Shown here: piece by piece, positions 25,289 to 34,482 of the stretch
Layout of the letters: each line of letters starts with the position of its first letter
Numbering within the stretch: position 1 is the stretch's first letter
Origin: Candidatus Gastranaerophilales bacterium
GTDB lineage: Bacteria > Cyanobacteriota > Vampirovibrionia > Gastranaerophilales > Gastranaerophilaceae
Assembly: GCA_944324165.1 (NCBI GenBank)
Contig: CALUVG010000004.1
Coordinates: forward strand, 1 to 64,000
Direction: 5' to 3'
Length of the DNA stretch: 64,000 nucleotides
Notes under the pieces: model-generated
The model's input: the letters and a program-made list of their open reading frames with translations, nothing else
The model's database searches: none
Told to the model about the DNA's origin: nothing
Position numbers and translations under genes: made by a program

Positions 25289-26049
25289 ACCGCACATTTA
25301 GCATTGAGATAATAAAGATGTCTCAGCCCTTCAAGTGTTAATGTCGGATTAATAAAATCGAACGGGCGTTTAAGGTAATTGGCAATTAGCCCTGAATACC
25401 CTCCTGTAGCAACAACAACTGCTTTTTGCCCCAATTCTTTTTCGCATTGTTCAACAAGTCCGTCAATCATAGCCGCAGACCCGCGAATTACGCCGGATAA
25501 AATAGCATCAGCCGTGTTGTGCCCGATAGCGGAATTTGAAAGCGTTACATCTATTCTGGGTAATTTGGATGTAAATTTATTCAAAGATTTTAGTTGTAAA
25601 TTTAATCCCGGGGCAATTAAACCGCCTATAAATTCCCCTTTTTCATTCACAATATCAAAAGATGTAGCAGTACCAAAGTCAACTACTATAGTCGGTTTTT
25701 CGTATAAAACGTATGCTCCGGCAACATTTGCAATTCTGTCAGCACCGGCTTCTTTAGGATTGTCCAGAGCTATTTTCACTCCTGTATTAATTTCTGATGT
25801 TAGTACAATAGACTCGAGTTTGAAAACATTATCAACTGCTTGTTTGAATTTATCAGTTAATTCCTCTACTACTGAGGAGATAATACAACCATCAATTTTA
25901 AAATCTTTAAATAACGATTTTAAAAGTACCTCATATTCTTCAAGTGATAAATCTTTATCTGATGCAAGCCTGAATTCTTCAATGAGCGCGGCATCATCAA
26001 ACAGTCCCAAAGTAATACTTGTATTTCCTATATCTGTTGTTAATAGCAT
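25285..26049 (-). CDS. coaX: Type III pantothenate kinase
   Basis: 254 residues. First step of CoA synthesis, pantothenate to 4'-phosphopantothenate. ASKHA-fold signatures: 'TTDIGNTSITLGLF' (catalytic D6), 'GADRIANVAGA', 'VVDFGTATSFD', 'GGLIAPG', 'GSAAMIDGL' and 'ATGGYSG'. AGAGGA precedes the ATG. It is convergent with rex. Confidence 0.97.
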   Translation of the reverse strand: MLLTTDIGNTSITLGLFDDAALIEEFRLASDKDLSLEEYEVLLKSLFKDFKIDGCIISSVVEELTDKFKQAVDNVFKLESIVLTSEINTGVKIALDNPKEAGADRIANVAGAYVLYEKPTIVVDFGTATSFDIVNEKGEFIGGLIAPGLNLQLKSLNKFTSKLPRIDVTLSNSAIGHNTADAILSGVIRGSAAMIDGLVEQCEKELGQKAVVVATGGYSGLIANYLKRPFDFINPTLTLEGLRHLYYLNAKCAV

Positions 26050-26116
26050 AATAAGATAGTCCTCTTTTCAAAGACTATCTTATCACAAAAATTTTCATTA
26101 ATCAGACTATATAAAA

Positions 26117-26305
26117 TCAGTTTCTAAAAGCCTGTTGAGTTGATTGAGAACCATTCAAAAGCGGTCCCAACTCTATTGATTGACCATTACGCAAACTGTC
26201 AAATCCTTGAGCTGCTTTGGCTCCAAATTCGCGCATACGTTTAATTATATCTGCTTGATTTGTGTGAGATAATTCTGTTTTGGAAATTCTTGAAAAATCA
26301 CTCAT
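26117..26305 (-). CDS. Small hypothetical protein
   Basis: 62 residues, polar, with a helical middle (Ile/Met/Ala) and a Gln/Asn-rich end. A strong GAGGAG Shine-Dalgarno and good spacing support that it is real. No family recognised. Flanked by coaX and the serine dehydratase genes. Confidence 0.6.
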   Translation of the reverse strand: MSDFSRISKTELSHTNQADIIKRMREFGAKAAQGFDSLRNGQSIELGPLLNGSQSTQQAFRN

Positions 26306-26408
26306 TTTACATTACTCCTCAATATTAAGTCATATATCTTATATATATATAAAGTATTTTTAGTCAGACAAAATTGCAAAATTTGAGGAAAATGTTACAA
26401 ATCTTAAT

Positions 26409-27293
26409 CTATTTTTTAAATAATTTATTTTCTAAGGCAATGGCGGTCTTTGTTTTTGCAAGACCTGCTTGCGAACTTTCTTTTAATGTTGGTGACATTA
26501 ATTTTCCTGTCTGTTCAAGTGCATCAATAATTTCATCAAGCGGAATTTTGGATTCAATGTCTGCAAGTGCCAGTTCTACTGCAGTTATTGCATGCACTGC
26601 AAGAAAAGGATTTCTTTTAACACAAGGTATTTCAACAAGTCCGCAAACAGGATCGCAAGTTAACCCTAATAAATTTTTCATTGCAAGAGCAACTGCATTT
26701 AAAATTTGTCTTGTTGAGCCTCCGAGAAGATATGCTGCAGCACCGGCACTCATAGCAGAGGCAACTCCGCATTCAGCCTGACATCCTGCAACTGCACCTG
26801 CTAATGCAACTTTATTGGATATAATCCTGCCAACTTCGCCGGCTATAATTAAAGCATTAATCTGTTTTTCTTCAGTGATGTTAAAATCTTCACTTATCGC
26901 AATTAATACAGAAGGAACAATGCCGCAGGAGCCTGCTGTCGGGCAGGCAACTATTTTTCCCATTCTTAAGTTTTCTTCGCTGGTTGCGAGTGCATATGTT
27001 GTAATTTTTTCAAATGTTTTGCCAAATACTGCATTTTTCTTTTTAAACCTGTTTTGTAGTCGTTCGCAATCTGCACCGCACATTCCGCTTAAAGATAGTT
27101 CATTTGAATTTAACCCTGTTTTAATAGCTTCCTTCATTGCATCAAGGCTTTTTTTAACAATTTGACGAACTTCATCTTCCGTCTTTTCTGACAAATATGC
27201 CTCTCTTGTTTGAGCGACTTTATAAATAGCTACATTCGCAATTTTACAAGCATTGAATAATTGTTCAAATGAATTTATATCTTTTTCTATCAT
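26409..27293 (-). CDS. sdaAA: L-serine dehydratase, Fe-S dependent, alpha subunit
   Basis: 294 residues. Converts serine to pyruvate and ammonia. The 'SGMCGADC', 'CPTAGSCGIVPSVL', 'GCQAECGVASAMSAGA' and 'LTCDPVCGLVEIPCVKRN' segments carry the conserved cysteines that hold the oxygen-labile 4Fe-4S cluster. Together with the adjacent beta subunit gene it forms the two-subunit (clostridial/Bacillus) type. Three bases separate the two genes. It would feed PFOR with pyruvate in fermentation. Confidence 0.97.
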   Translation of the reverse strand: MIEKDINSFEQLFNACKIANVAIYKVAQTREAYLSEKTEDEVRQIVKKSLDAMKEAIKTGLNSNELSLSGMCGADCERLQNRFKKKNAVFGKTFEKITTYALATSEENLRMGKIVACPTAGSCGIVPSVLIAISEDFNITEEKQINALIIAGEVGRIISNKVALAGAVAGCQAECGVASAMSAGAAAYLLGGSTRQILNAVALAMKNLLGLTCDPVCGLVEIPCVKRNPFLAVHAITAVELALADIESKIPLDEIIDALEQTGKLMSPTLKESSQAGLAKTKTAIALENKLFKK

Positions 27294-27296
27294 AAA

Positions 27297-27965
27297 CTAA
27301 TGTTCCAATTTTTTTACATACCTTACCAGATAAAGATTTTCAATACCTTCAATAAGTTTTAAAATCTTTTCGTCCAATTCTCCGTCAAGACAAATACACA
27401 TAGATGCTTCTTCACCTTTTGCATACCTGTCGCAATGCAGAGATGCAATGTTAATATTGCGTTCCTGAATTAATTTTGTTACCCGTGATATCATGCCCGG
27501 CACATCACGGTAAACCAGTAATAATGTGTTAAATTTACCTGTAAATTTAACAGAAAACTCGTTAATTTTTCTAATGACAACTTCACCGGCACCGATGCTG
27601 TCTCCTGCAACAAACATGTTTAAATCGCCCTCAAAGATAAAATCCACAGCATTCGGATGCCTGTTAAAATCTTCAAGATATTCAAATTCATAAGCAATTT
27701 GTTTAGCCTCCGGCAAATCAAAAACATGTTTTATTCTGACATCATCTACAGCAAGCCCCAATACTCCGGCTAATAGTCCCTTATCTGTCCCATGCCCGAA
27801 TCCTGTCTGTGCGTATGAATTGTAAAGTCTGAATGTAACCTTATGCGGTTTGGCATCATAAACATTTCTTGCCAAAAGCCCTAATCTTACCGCACCTGCA
27901 GTATGCGAACTTGATGGTCCTACCATTATTGGAGTTATTATATCTATAAATGAAGATTGTGCCAT
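27297..27965 (-). CDS. sdaAB: L-serine dehydratase, Fe-S dependent, beta subunit with ACT domain
   Basis: 222 residues. N-terminal 'GPSSSHTAGAVRLG' signature for the substrate-binding half and a C-terminal ACT domain ('LLLVYRDVPGMISRVTKLIQERNINIASLHCDR') that senses serine. GGAGAC ribosome site. First gene of the sdaAB-sdaAA pair. Confidence 0.97.
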   Translation of the reverse strand: MAQSSFIDIITPIMVGPSSSHTAGAVRLGLLARNVYDAKPHKVTFRLYNSYAQTGFGHGTDKGLLAGVLGLAVDDVRIKHVFDLPEAKQIAYEFEYLEDFNRHPNAVDFIFEGDLNMFVAGDSIGAGEVVIRKINEFSVKFTGKFNTLLLVYRDVPGMISRVTKLIQERNINIASLHCDRYAKGEEASMCICLDGELDEKILKLIEGIENLYLVRYVKKLEH

Positions 27966-28136
27966 TTATTTAAGTCTCCCGTTTACTTAACTCCAGTATA
28001 GCATCAAAATATCGCGGTGTATTAATTTATGTAAAAATTTTTCTTAAAAATGAACAATTTTTCTGAAATTTATGTTTTTATATATATACCAGAAATGTGT
28101 TATTGTGTTTATTTAGTGTGAAAAAAGGTTAGATAT

Positions 28137-28271
28137 ATGTTTAGTCCAGAATTTATGAAGTTTTTAATTAATTATCAGAAACCGGAATATACTCCAATAT
28201 CAGATAAGAAGGAAATTAAGTTTAATAAAAAAGGCGGTAAACTCGCTGAAGTTTTACTAATTAGTAAATAG
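28137..28271 (+). CDS. Possible small protein (44 residues)
   Basis: An open frame too short for routine gene calls. It starts with an ATG eight bases after AAGG and ends just before the convergent AAA+ gene. It is basic (many Lys) with an aromatic N-terminal part. Codon use matches the neighbours. No homology can be judged by eye. Confidence 0.4.
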   Translation: MFSPEFMKFLINYQKPEYTPISDKKEIKFNKKGGKLAEVLLISK

Positions 28272-28307
28272 ATCCTGTTTGCTTGCCGCCTGAAGTTAGG
28301 TTATTAC

Positions 28308-29810
28308 TTATCTATAGCCAATAGGTTTTCTTGTTGATACATTTTTTTCAGATGTAAAGTCTTTTATTGCTTTATCAAAATCTTCATTCTGAATTTTTAA
28401 ATTTTCAATATCTGATTTTCTAAAGGTACCGGCATCCATTTTTTCAAAAATACCGAGACGTTGATAAGCGTTATTGTGAGCATCAGCAACAAGTCTGGCA
28501 ATATCTGCACCTGTAGCTTTTATGCCGTGTAATTGTTGAGAAAGAGCCTCTTTATCCAAATTCTTGTCTAATGGTTTACTTTTGGTGTGTATGTCCAAAA
28601 TTTGTCTTGTTCCTTTTAAATCGGGCGGACCAACTTCAATATGCTTGCCAAAGCGTCCGGAGCGCATTATTGCCTCGTCGAGCATGTCAACCTTATTTGT
28701 TGTAGCAAGCACATATACATCATCACCATTTTTTTCAATATCACTCATAATTGATAAAAATTGATTTACGAATTCTGCGCTGTGATTATCTACTTTATCA
28801 CGTTTTTTGGCGACAGAATCAAATTCATCAAACACGACAATGCTAGGTTGATTATCAACTGCATCTGCAAAGAAATTTCTTAAATTTTCTTCTGATTCCC
28901 CAACCCATTTAGATTTTAATTCCGAACCATTAAGTTTGGTGAAGTGAGCGTTTGACTCATTTGCAAGTGCTTCTGCAATAAGTGTTTTACCTGTTCCCGG
29001 CGGTCCTGTTAATATTATTCCATGGTTAACTTTAACATCTTCAAATGCCTCCGGATATTTAATAGGAAATAAGACCCCTTTTTTCAATTCATCAATAACA
29101 CTGTCTTGCCCGCCTACATCCGCAAATGATATAGGATGTCCTTTAGATTTTGTATTTTTTACAAGCGCAGCTACTTCTTTTGAGTTCTGTCTTTTTATAA
29201 TATCTTTTGATTCATTTGTAAAATCATATACTTTTGAAAATATATGTCTTTGCAAAGATAAATTAGTTAAAGGTCGTTCTTTTATAGGAATAGCCATGTC
29301 TTTAATATGTACCACATCCCCCGGTACTATATAAAAACTGTTATTAGGCTGTAAGGCTTCTCTTCCCTGAGGAGAACTGCTAAGGTGAATGTCAAAATTA
29401 TTTATATTTAACACTTCTTTATCTCCCGTCGCATTTTTAAAAAATGCCAAATTTCCGCCTATATTATCGTCTTCGATAAAGAATACTCTTTTAATTACAT
29501 GGTCAAACGAATCTAATGAGTCTTTCAAAGATTTTTGAACGCCTTTTAAATTGTTTCCTACAGTAATAACATCACCACGTTTAAAGACATCGAAAAGTGC
29601 TGATATTCGGTCTTCAAGCGGTATTTGTTTAGCGAGAGTAATGGCTGTTCTTTGAATGTTACCGGTAAAACAGACATTTTTCTTATCATTCTTTTTAGAT
29701 ATAGATAATGTATCGGAAGCCAGCGGGCATGAAACCGGTTGCGATTTGTAATTTTTAGAAATAGATTTGTAGTGATAATTGTTGTAATTTTGAACCGGTA
29801 ATATTTTCAT
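28308..29810 (-). CDS. AAA+ ATPase (CDC48/FtsH-like single AAA domain) with N-terminal F-x-G motif
   Basis: 500 residues. The leader (1-50) is polar and ends C47-F48-T-G50-N. Residues ~60-215 form an unrecognised N-domain. The AAA core follows: Walker A G269-P-P-G-T-G-K-T276, Walker B 'VVFDEFD' (325-331), sensor 1 'LATTNKVD', Arg-finger region 'RSGRFGKHIEVGPPD', and a C-terminal lid. The segment 'FADVGGQDSVIDELKKGVLFPIKYPEAF' is like classic AAA (p97/FtsH/ARC) proteins. No protease domain or membrane helix. Likely an unfoldase with a specialised adaptor. Strong AAGGAG site. Confidence 0.88.
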   Translation of the reverse strand: MKILPVQNYNNYHYKSISKNYKSQPVSCPLASDTLSISKKNDKKNVCFTGNIQRTAITLAKQIPLEDRISALFDVFKRGDVITVGNNLKGVQKSLKDSLDSFDHVIKRVFFIEDDNIGGNLAFFKNATGDKEVLNINNFDIHLSSSPQGREALQPNNSFYIVPGDVVHIKDMAIPIKERPLTNLSLQRHIFSKVYDFTNESKDIIKRQNSKEVAALVKNTKSKGHPISFADVGGQDSVIDELKKGVLFPIKYPEAFEDVKVNHGIILTGPPGTGKTLIAEALANESNAHFTKLNGSELKSKWVGESEENLRNFFADAVDNQPSIVVFDEFDSVAKKRDKVDNHSAEFVNQFLSIMSDIEKNGDDVYVLATTNKVDMLDEAIMRSGRFGKHIEVGPPDLKGTRQILDIHTKSKPLDKNLDKEALSQQLHGIKATGADIARLVADAHNNAYQRLGIFEKMDAGTFRKSDIENLKIQNEDFDKAIKDFTSEKNVSTRKPIGYR

Positions 29811-30152
29811 GACCCACTCCTTCTAGAAGATACCCACACACTAATTACTACATTTGTAGCAGTTAAATAAAAAAATAGCAATACTCTGTCGGCTAATCTT
29901 TACAAATGTTAATCTTACACTTATTAAATAGGCTAAAAGTCTTTGTCAGCGTATAATATAGCACTATTTTAGAGTGTTACGATTACACTAATTGTTAAGC
30001 TCGTGTTTTTTGCCCCTACTCTTTACCCACTTTACATTTGAGCTTTATTTGAAAAAAATAATTGTAAAGTTTCTTAAAATCACTGGCAAAAAAAAAATTT
30101 ATTTGTTTTACAATGAATGTAGAAGACATACTTAGTAATTAGATGGTGGATT
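29811..30152. other. Divergent intergenic region between the AAA+ gene and the membrane-protein pair
   Basis: 342 bases without a gene. It holds AT-rich promoter-like DNA for both directions: GTATAAT at 29954-29960 and TACAAT at 30109-30114 on the plus strand. A small palindromic site CTACATTTGTAG lies near 29850. A C-rich patch on the plus strand at 30003-30040 has no clear meaning. No structured RNA is evident. Confidence 0.4.
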
Positions 30153-31058
30153 ATGAAAATTAACTCAATTCATTATAATAAGAGCCTCAATCAAGGGGCA
30201 GCGGGAAGCAAAAATTCCCCTACCGCCCTTGGAGTGCAGGAGATGCTGAACTCGCAGAACTTTAAGGAGCGAAATTATGCGGGTTTGTGCGGAGAAAAAA
30301 GAGCAAACAGAGGATATAATGCAGCATATAGCGGCAGTTTTACGGGTAAGAGTGAAGCTGCCGCTATTGTTTTGAATAAAGGCATGTCGCTTGGACAAAA
30401 AATAATGAAAAGCGACTTTTTTGCTAAATCAATGGGAATGATTAATGATCATAACATTGCATCAAGTGCTTTTATGGCATTAATTTTAGCCGGTATTCTC
30501 AGACCGGCAACGATACTTTCTCTTCCGGGTAAAGAAGAACAAAGCAAAAAAGATAAACTTTTTGCGGCAGGACATGCGATGGCTTCAGGTATAATTGGCT
30601 TTGTTGCATCCGTAATATTGACAAGTCCTCTTGATGCAGCTGTAAAAAAAGTTTTTGGAACACGCGAAGTTCTTGACGATGACGGAAATGTTGTTCAGAG
30701 AATTAAAGGGTACGATGAATACGGGTCAAAACGTTTAAAAGAAATTTCTGATGACCTGAAAAAACTGGACGCAGTAGAAGAAACTCTTGAGTTGAAAAAA
30801 CAAAAACGTCTTCTTAAGAATTCTAAAAATGCCCTAAAACAAATTTCGAAAAATATTCCTGACTGGATAATCGGTATTCCGCGTTCTGCATTAACTATTG
30901 CGTTAATTCCTCCAATCCTTGTTTATGTGTTTGGATATGAAAAGAAAGACAAAAAAACAGAACAGCCGATTGAAAATACACAAAACAATAATCCAAGTAT
31001 AGATATGATGAGACATATGATGAAATCATTCAATGAATTTAAAGGAGGGCTAAAATAA
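30153..31058 (+). CDS. Membrane protein, unknown, with N-terminal F-x-G motif (first of a pair)
   Basis: 301 residues. A polar Asn/Ser leader runs to S62-F63-T-G65-K. Hydrophobic segments lie at ~100-125, ~135-160 and ~245-265, separated by a long charged coiled region (200-240) that would be cytoplasmic. No known family. GGTGGA ribosome site. Its stop codon overlaps the ATG of the next gene, also 301 codons, with a similar layout, so the pair is co-translated and probably acts together. Confidence 0.7.
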   Translation: MKINSIHYNKSLNQGAAGSKNSPTALGVQEMLNSQNFKERNYAGLCGEKRANRGYNAAYSGSFTGKSEAAAIVLNKGMSLGQKIMKSDFFAKSMGMINDHNIASSAFMALILAGILRPATILSLPGKEEQSKKDKLFAAGHAMASGIIGFVASVILTSPLDAAVKKVFGTREVLDDDGNVVQRIKGYDEYGSKRLKEISDDLKKLDAVEETLELKKQKRLLKNSKNALKQISKNIPDWIIGIPRSALTIALIPPILVYVFGYEKKDKKTEQPIENTQNNNPSIDMMRHMMKSFNEFKGGLK

Positions 31059-31963
31059 TGAATATTACCCTCAATACAAATAAATTTAATACATACAGCA
31101 ATAATTCAAACAAACGTCAGCAAATACCGACATTCCCGAATTATCGTGAGCAGATCCCGACTTTTGGCGGACTGGGTAATATGGCAAATGTTACTGGAAC
31201 TATACCGAAAAAATCAGGATTATTTAAAAACATTAAAAAGGGATACAATAAAGGTATAGATTTTATTGCAAAGTACTTTACGGCACCGTTGGTTGACAGC
31301 AAACCAATAAACTTAATGGCTGAAAAATTTAAAAACAGTAAATATCTTTTTAACCACTTATTGGCCGTAGGCTCAGCAATCACAAGCGGTATGTATATGT
31401 ATAAAACTTTGAAAATGCCGGAAAAGAAACCGGAAGACAGAGACAGAAAGAAAACTCTTGCGCTAAATCAGTTTCTTACATTTGCACTATCAACAGCAGG
31501 AGCTTATTTAATTGATAGTAAATTAGGCAACTGGTGGGATAGGCAAACCGCTAAATTTGCCGGATTAAGACTTAATGATGAAAATTTGGCAAAAGAATTT
31601 GTAGAAACAAATGAAGCTATTCGTGCAAACAATAAATTGACTATAGAAACTAATAAAGGAAAAGTTTCTAAAAAAGATTTGAAACTCTTACTTGATGACA
31701 CAGAGCCCGTAAAAGAATTTGTAAAAACAAGAAATAATTTCAAATCAATGCTGCCAAAGCAGAAACGTGCATTATTAAATCAGATTGAAGGTATGGGACT
31801 ACTTAAGACTATGATTGTATTTGGAGCAGTTTACAGATATTTCGTACCTGTACTTGTTACACCTATTGCAAACAAAATTGGTGAAAAATATCTGAATCGT
31901 AAAAAAGAAGCAAATGCCGCACAGATACAGCAGAATCAACAACAGACTCAAAAAGCAGCCTAA
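31058..31963 (+). CDS. Membrane protein, unknown, with N-terminal FGG motif (second of a pair)
   Basis: 301 residues. Leader with an internal repeat, 'IPTFPNYREQ' then 'IPTFGGLG' (F36-G37). Two or three membrane segments at ~100-120, ~140-160 and ~250-275; a charged middle and a Gln-rich tail. It starts at the stop of the upstream gene (AATAATG) with AAAGGAGGG ahead. A terminator follows. No homologue recognised. Confidence 0.7.
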   Translation: MNITLNTNKFNTYSNNSNKRQQIPTFPNYREQIPTFGGLGNMANVTGTIPKKSGLFKNIKKGYNKGIDFIAKYFTAPLVDSKPINLMAEKFKNSKYLFNHLLAVGSAITSGMYMYKTLKMPEKKPEDRDRKKTLALNQFLTFALSTAGAYLIDSKLGNWWDRQTAKFAGLRLNDENLAKEFVETNEAIRANNKLTIETNKGKVSKKDLKLLLDDTEPVKEFVKTRNNFKSMLPKQKRALLNQIEGMGLLKTMIVFGAVYRYFVPVLVTPIANKIGEKYLNRKKEANAAQIQQNQQQTQKAA

Positions 31964-31975
31964 TGTCTATATAAA

Positions 31976-32010
31976 AGGAAAAGCTCCTCTAGTGTAAAGG
32001 GGGGGCTTTT
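31976..32010 (+). terminator. Terminator of the membrane-protein pair, overlapping the purL stop
   Basis: Stem AAAAGCTCC / GGGGGCTTTTTT with a loop at ~31987-32000 and a U-run on the plus strand. The purL frame ends at 31989 inside this hairpin. The loop contains a run of seven G. Confidence 0.7.
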
Positions 32011-33509
32011 TTGATGCCGAGCATTGTAAAAGTCGGCATATTTATTATTTTTGAATGAGTGCTTTCATTGTAAAAAGAAACATTGCCGGAGCATACCGGT
32101 ATATCTGTTTCTTCGCAGAATTCTTTTATTGCAAGAATTGTTTTTTTGAATTCGTGCATTGTAGGCGGAATTTCAGGATTAGTAAAATTGAGACAGTTTG
32201 TAATTCCAATCGGCTTAAATCCTCGTTTTAAAAATTCATTTTGAGCATTACTTAAAGCGTTATAGGTTTCTTTGACAGTTGAAGAAAATGTGTAAATTCC
32301 AAGAGAACACTTTTCTTCCTGCAGGTATAATGAGTTAAATTGAGGATTTTCATCCGGTTGTAATTGAGTTCTTGCTCCAACCGTATGGTCATATTGATTG
32401 TAAATCTCCGGAGAATTTATATTTAAAATTGGCGGATCAATAATTGTTTTTTTGCTAAAATCCAGCGGTACAGAAGGCGGAGTAACCAGTAAATCTACAG
32501 GAATATCTGCAAGCAATTTATTGTTAGAATGTACTATATAGCGTTTTTCCGGTATTACTTCTCCAATAACAGAGTATGCAAGTTCATATTTTTCAAGAAT
32601 TTTTATTATATCGACAATTTTTGAATTTTCTACAGCAAAGAGCATTCTCTCCTGTGTTTCAGAAAGCATAATTTCAAAATCTTCAATTGAAGAATCTCCA
32701 ATGTGAATTTTGTCTAAATCAATATTGACGCCGACATTGCTTTTAAAAGCGACCTCTGAAGTTGAAGAGAGAATTCCTGCAGCCCCGCAATCTTGACAGG
32801 AGATAACAAGTTTTTGTGCAAAAATTTCTAAACATGCTTCTATGAGTTTTTTCTTCATGAAAGGATTGGCTATTTGTATAGAGAGGCGGTCTTCTTTTTT
32901 TTCATCGCCGAGTTTTTTAGATGCAAAACTCGCCCCTCCCATACCATCTTTCATTGTATGAGATCCGATAAGCATGAGTTTAAGACCTGCATATGCATTG
33001 TTAGATGTTATAATTTCATCAAATTTGGCTATACCAATTGCGGTTACATTTACAAGCGGATTTTCAGTAAAACAACTATTATAAAGAACTTCTGTAGAAA
33101 CAGTAGGTACTCCGATACAATTACCGTAATTAGATATTCCATCAATTACGCCATCAATAATTCTTCTATCATCACCAAATTTGAGAGAATTACATAGTGC
33201 TATCGGGCGGGCATTCATCGCAAGAACATCTCTTACAATTCCGCCTATACCGGTAGCTGCTCCATTGAAAGGTTCAACCGCGCACGGATGATTATGGGAT
33301 TCCATTTTGAATAAAATTGCATGCTCTCCGATTTTTATACCGCCGGCATTTTCTGATGAATAAATTGAATTTTTCCGCGGTAAAAGCTTTAACAATTCTT
33401 TAGAGTGTAAATACCCGCAGTGCTCTGAGTATGTAGCGCTAAACAGATGTAATTCAAATTCATTTGGGTCTCTATTAAGTTTTTCTTTAATATAATTTTT
33501 ATATTTCAT
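31989..33509 (-). CDS. purL: Phosphoribosylformylglycinamidine synthase PurL, apparently C-terminally truncated
   Basis: 506 residues from the ATG at 33509, which overlaps the purQ stop by 11 bases; a TTG further upstream is less likely. It uses the ammonia from PurQ to make FGAM. Present: 'YSEHCGYLHS', 'ESHNHPCAVEPFNGAATGIGGIVRDV' (ATP site), the first AIRS_C domain and the second AIRS N-half up to 'SGNVSFYNE'. Small-type PurL (~740 residues) continues about 180-200 residues; this one stops right after 'PTFTMLG', with its last codons falling in the neighbouring terminator. The central 'PG.DA' segment is also degenerate. Either a damaged gene or a lineage-specific short form. Confidence 0.8.
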   Translation of the reverse strand: MKYKNYIKEKLNRDPNEFELHLFSATYSEHCGYLHSKELLKLLPRKNSIYSSENAGGIKIGEHAILFKMESHNHPCAVEPFNGAATGIGGIVRDVLAMNARPIALCNSLKFGDDRRIIDGVIDGISNYGNCIGVPTVSTEVLYNSCFTENPLVNVTAIGIAKFDEIITSNNAYAGLKLMLIGSHTMKDGMGGASFASKKLGDEKKEDRLSIQIANPFMKKKLIEACLEIFAQKLVISCQDCGAAGILSSTSEVAFKSNVGVNIDLDKIHIGDSSIEDFEIMLSETQERMLFAVENSKIVDIIKILEKYELAYSVIGEVIPEKRYIVHSNNKLLADIPVDLLVTPPSVPLDFSKKTIIDPPILNINSPEIYNQYDHTVGARTQLQPDENPQFNSLYLQEEKCSLGIYTFSSTVKETYNALSNAQNEFLKRGFKPIGITNCLNFTNPEIPPTMHEFKKTILAIKEFCEETDIPVCSGNVSFYNESTHSKIINMPTFTMLGIKKAPPLH

Positions 33510-34110
33510 TTTCAATAAACTCAAATATTTTTCGTCCGTCAGTCAGACCAAGCTCTTCAAATACAGCGCGTTCCGGATGCGGCATTATGCCTATTATTTT
33601 AGTTTTTCTATTATAAATACCTGCTATATAATCATCGGAACCGTTTATATTTTCTGTATAACGTAAAATTACTTCTTCATTTTCTCCCAGTCTGCCTTCT
33701 GAGTATGTGTAATTTCCCTGATGGTGGGCTATTGGAATATGAATAATTTCACCTAAAAATTCAAGCGGTACAACTTTAGATATAAATTTCAAATTTTCAT
33801 TACAAGTTAATGCGCCGGAAAGCATTTTCGCCTCACAAAGAATTTGAAATCCATTGCAAATCCCTACGATTAATGATTTACCTATAGGAAGAGATTTTAC
33901 AGCCGGCGAGAGTTTTGCAATTCGACCTGAAGAGATATGGTCTCCATATGAAAATCCTCCGGGTAAAAAAATTATATCATAAGTCTTTTTTATTATGTCG
34001 TTTTGCCAGATGAATTCAGTATCCCATCCAAAAAGTTCGCAGGCGCGCATTGTATCCTGTTCACAGTTTGTGCCTAAAAATGTTATAATTCCGGCTTTAA
34101 CTTTGCTCAT
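33499..34110 (-). CDS. purQ: Phosphoribosylformylglycinamidine synthase glutaminase subunit PurQ
   Basis: 203 residues, slightly shorter than usual (~225). Class I glutamine amidotransferase: nucleophile C85 in 'GICNGFQ' and the His-Pro-Glu triad segment 'MPHPERA'. It supplies ammonia to PurL. It overlaps purS by 14 bases and purL by 11, consistent with coupled translation. AAGA/GGGA site lies inside purS. Confidence 0.95.
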   Translation of the reverse strand: MSKVKAGIITFLGTNCEQDTMRACELFGWDTEFIWQNDIIKKTYDIIFLPGGFSYGDHISSGRIAKLSPAVKSLPIGKSLIVGICNGFQILCEAKMLSGALTCNENLKFISKVVPLEFLGEIIHIPIAHHQGNYTYSEGRLGENEEVILRYTENINGSDDYIAGIYNRKTKIIGIMPHPERAVFEELGLTDGRKIFEFIENEI

Positions 34111-34363
34111 CTAAATCTTCCCAAAGAATTTCATATTCTTCTATTACACTGTTCGCCAAAATTTCATCAGCAATTATTTTAACTTTATTTTCTGCGTCAA
34201 TTTTATTTTTTGCTTCAAATTCAAGTATGTACCGGCTGCCAACTTTACATCTGAAGTTTTCGATATCCAGCAAATGCGATACTGCGTCTTTTAAGGTTGC
34301 GGATTTTATATCTTTTATAGTTGGTTTTAATCCTACATTTACTATTGCTTTAAATTTTTTCAT
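34097..34363 (-). CDS. purS: Phosphoribosylformylglycinamidine synthase subunit PurS
   Basis: 88 residues, full length. Small bridging subunit of the PurS2-PurQ-PurL complex; 'GLKPTIKDIKSATLKDAVSHL' matches the family start. No Shine-Dalgarno: ATG lies six bases after TGA-TAAAAT, so the purSQL mRNA is probably leaderless. First gene of the operon. Confidence 0.92.
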   Translation of the reverse strand: MKKFKAIVNVGLKPTIKDIKSATLKDAVSHLLDIENFRCKVGSRYILEFEAKNKIDAENKVKIIADEILANSVIEEYEILWEDLDEQS

Positions 34364-34380
34364 ACAGTTATTTTATCATG
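34364..34380 (-). promoter_or_regulatory. Extended -10 promoter of purS (leaderless)
   Basis: TGA-TAAAAT, then AACTGT, then ATG. Same spacing as the YkgJ, mgtE, rlmD, anmK and dnaE promoters. Confidence 0.6.
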
Positions 34381-34482
34381 AAAACGATGTGGCAGACTGC
34401 GCTGTTAAAATATAAATCCTGTTTTCACAACTTATAAAGAATTCAAAACTATTGAAAACGGCAAATAGTTTTTGACTTGAAG

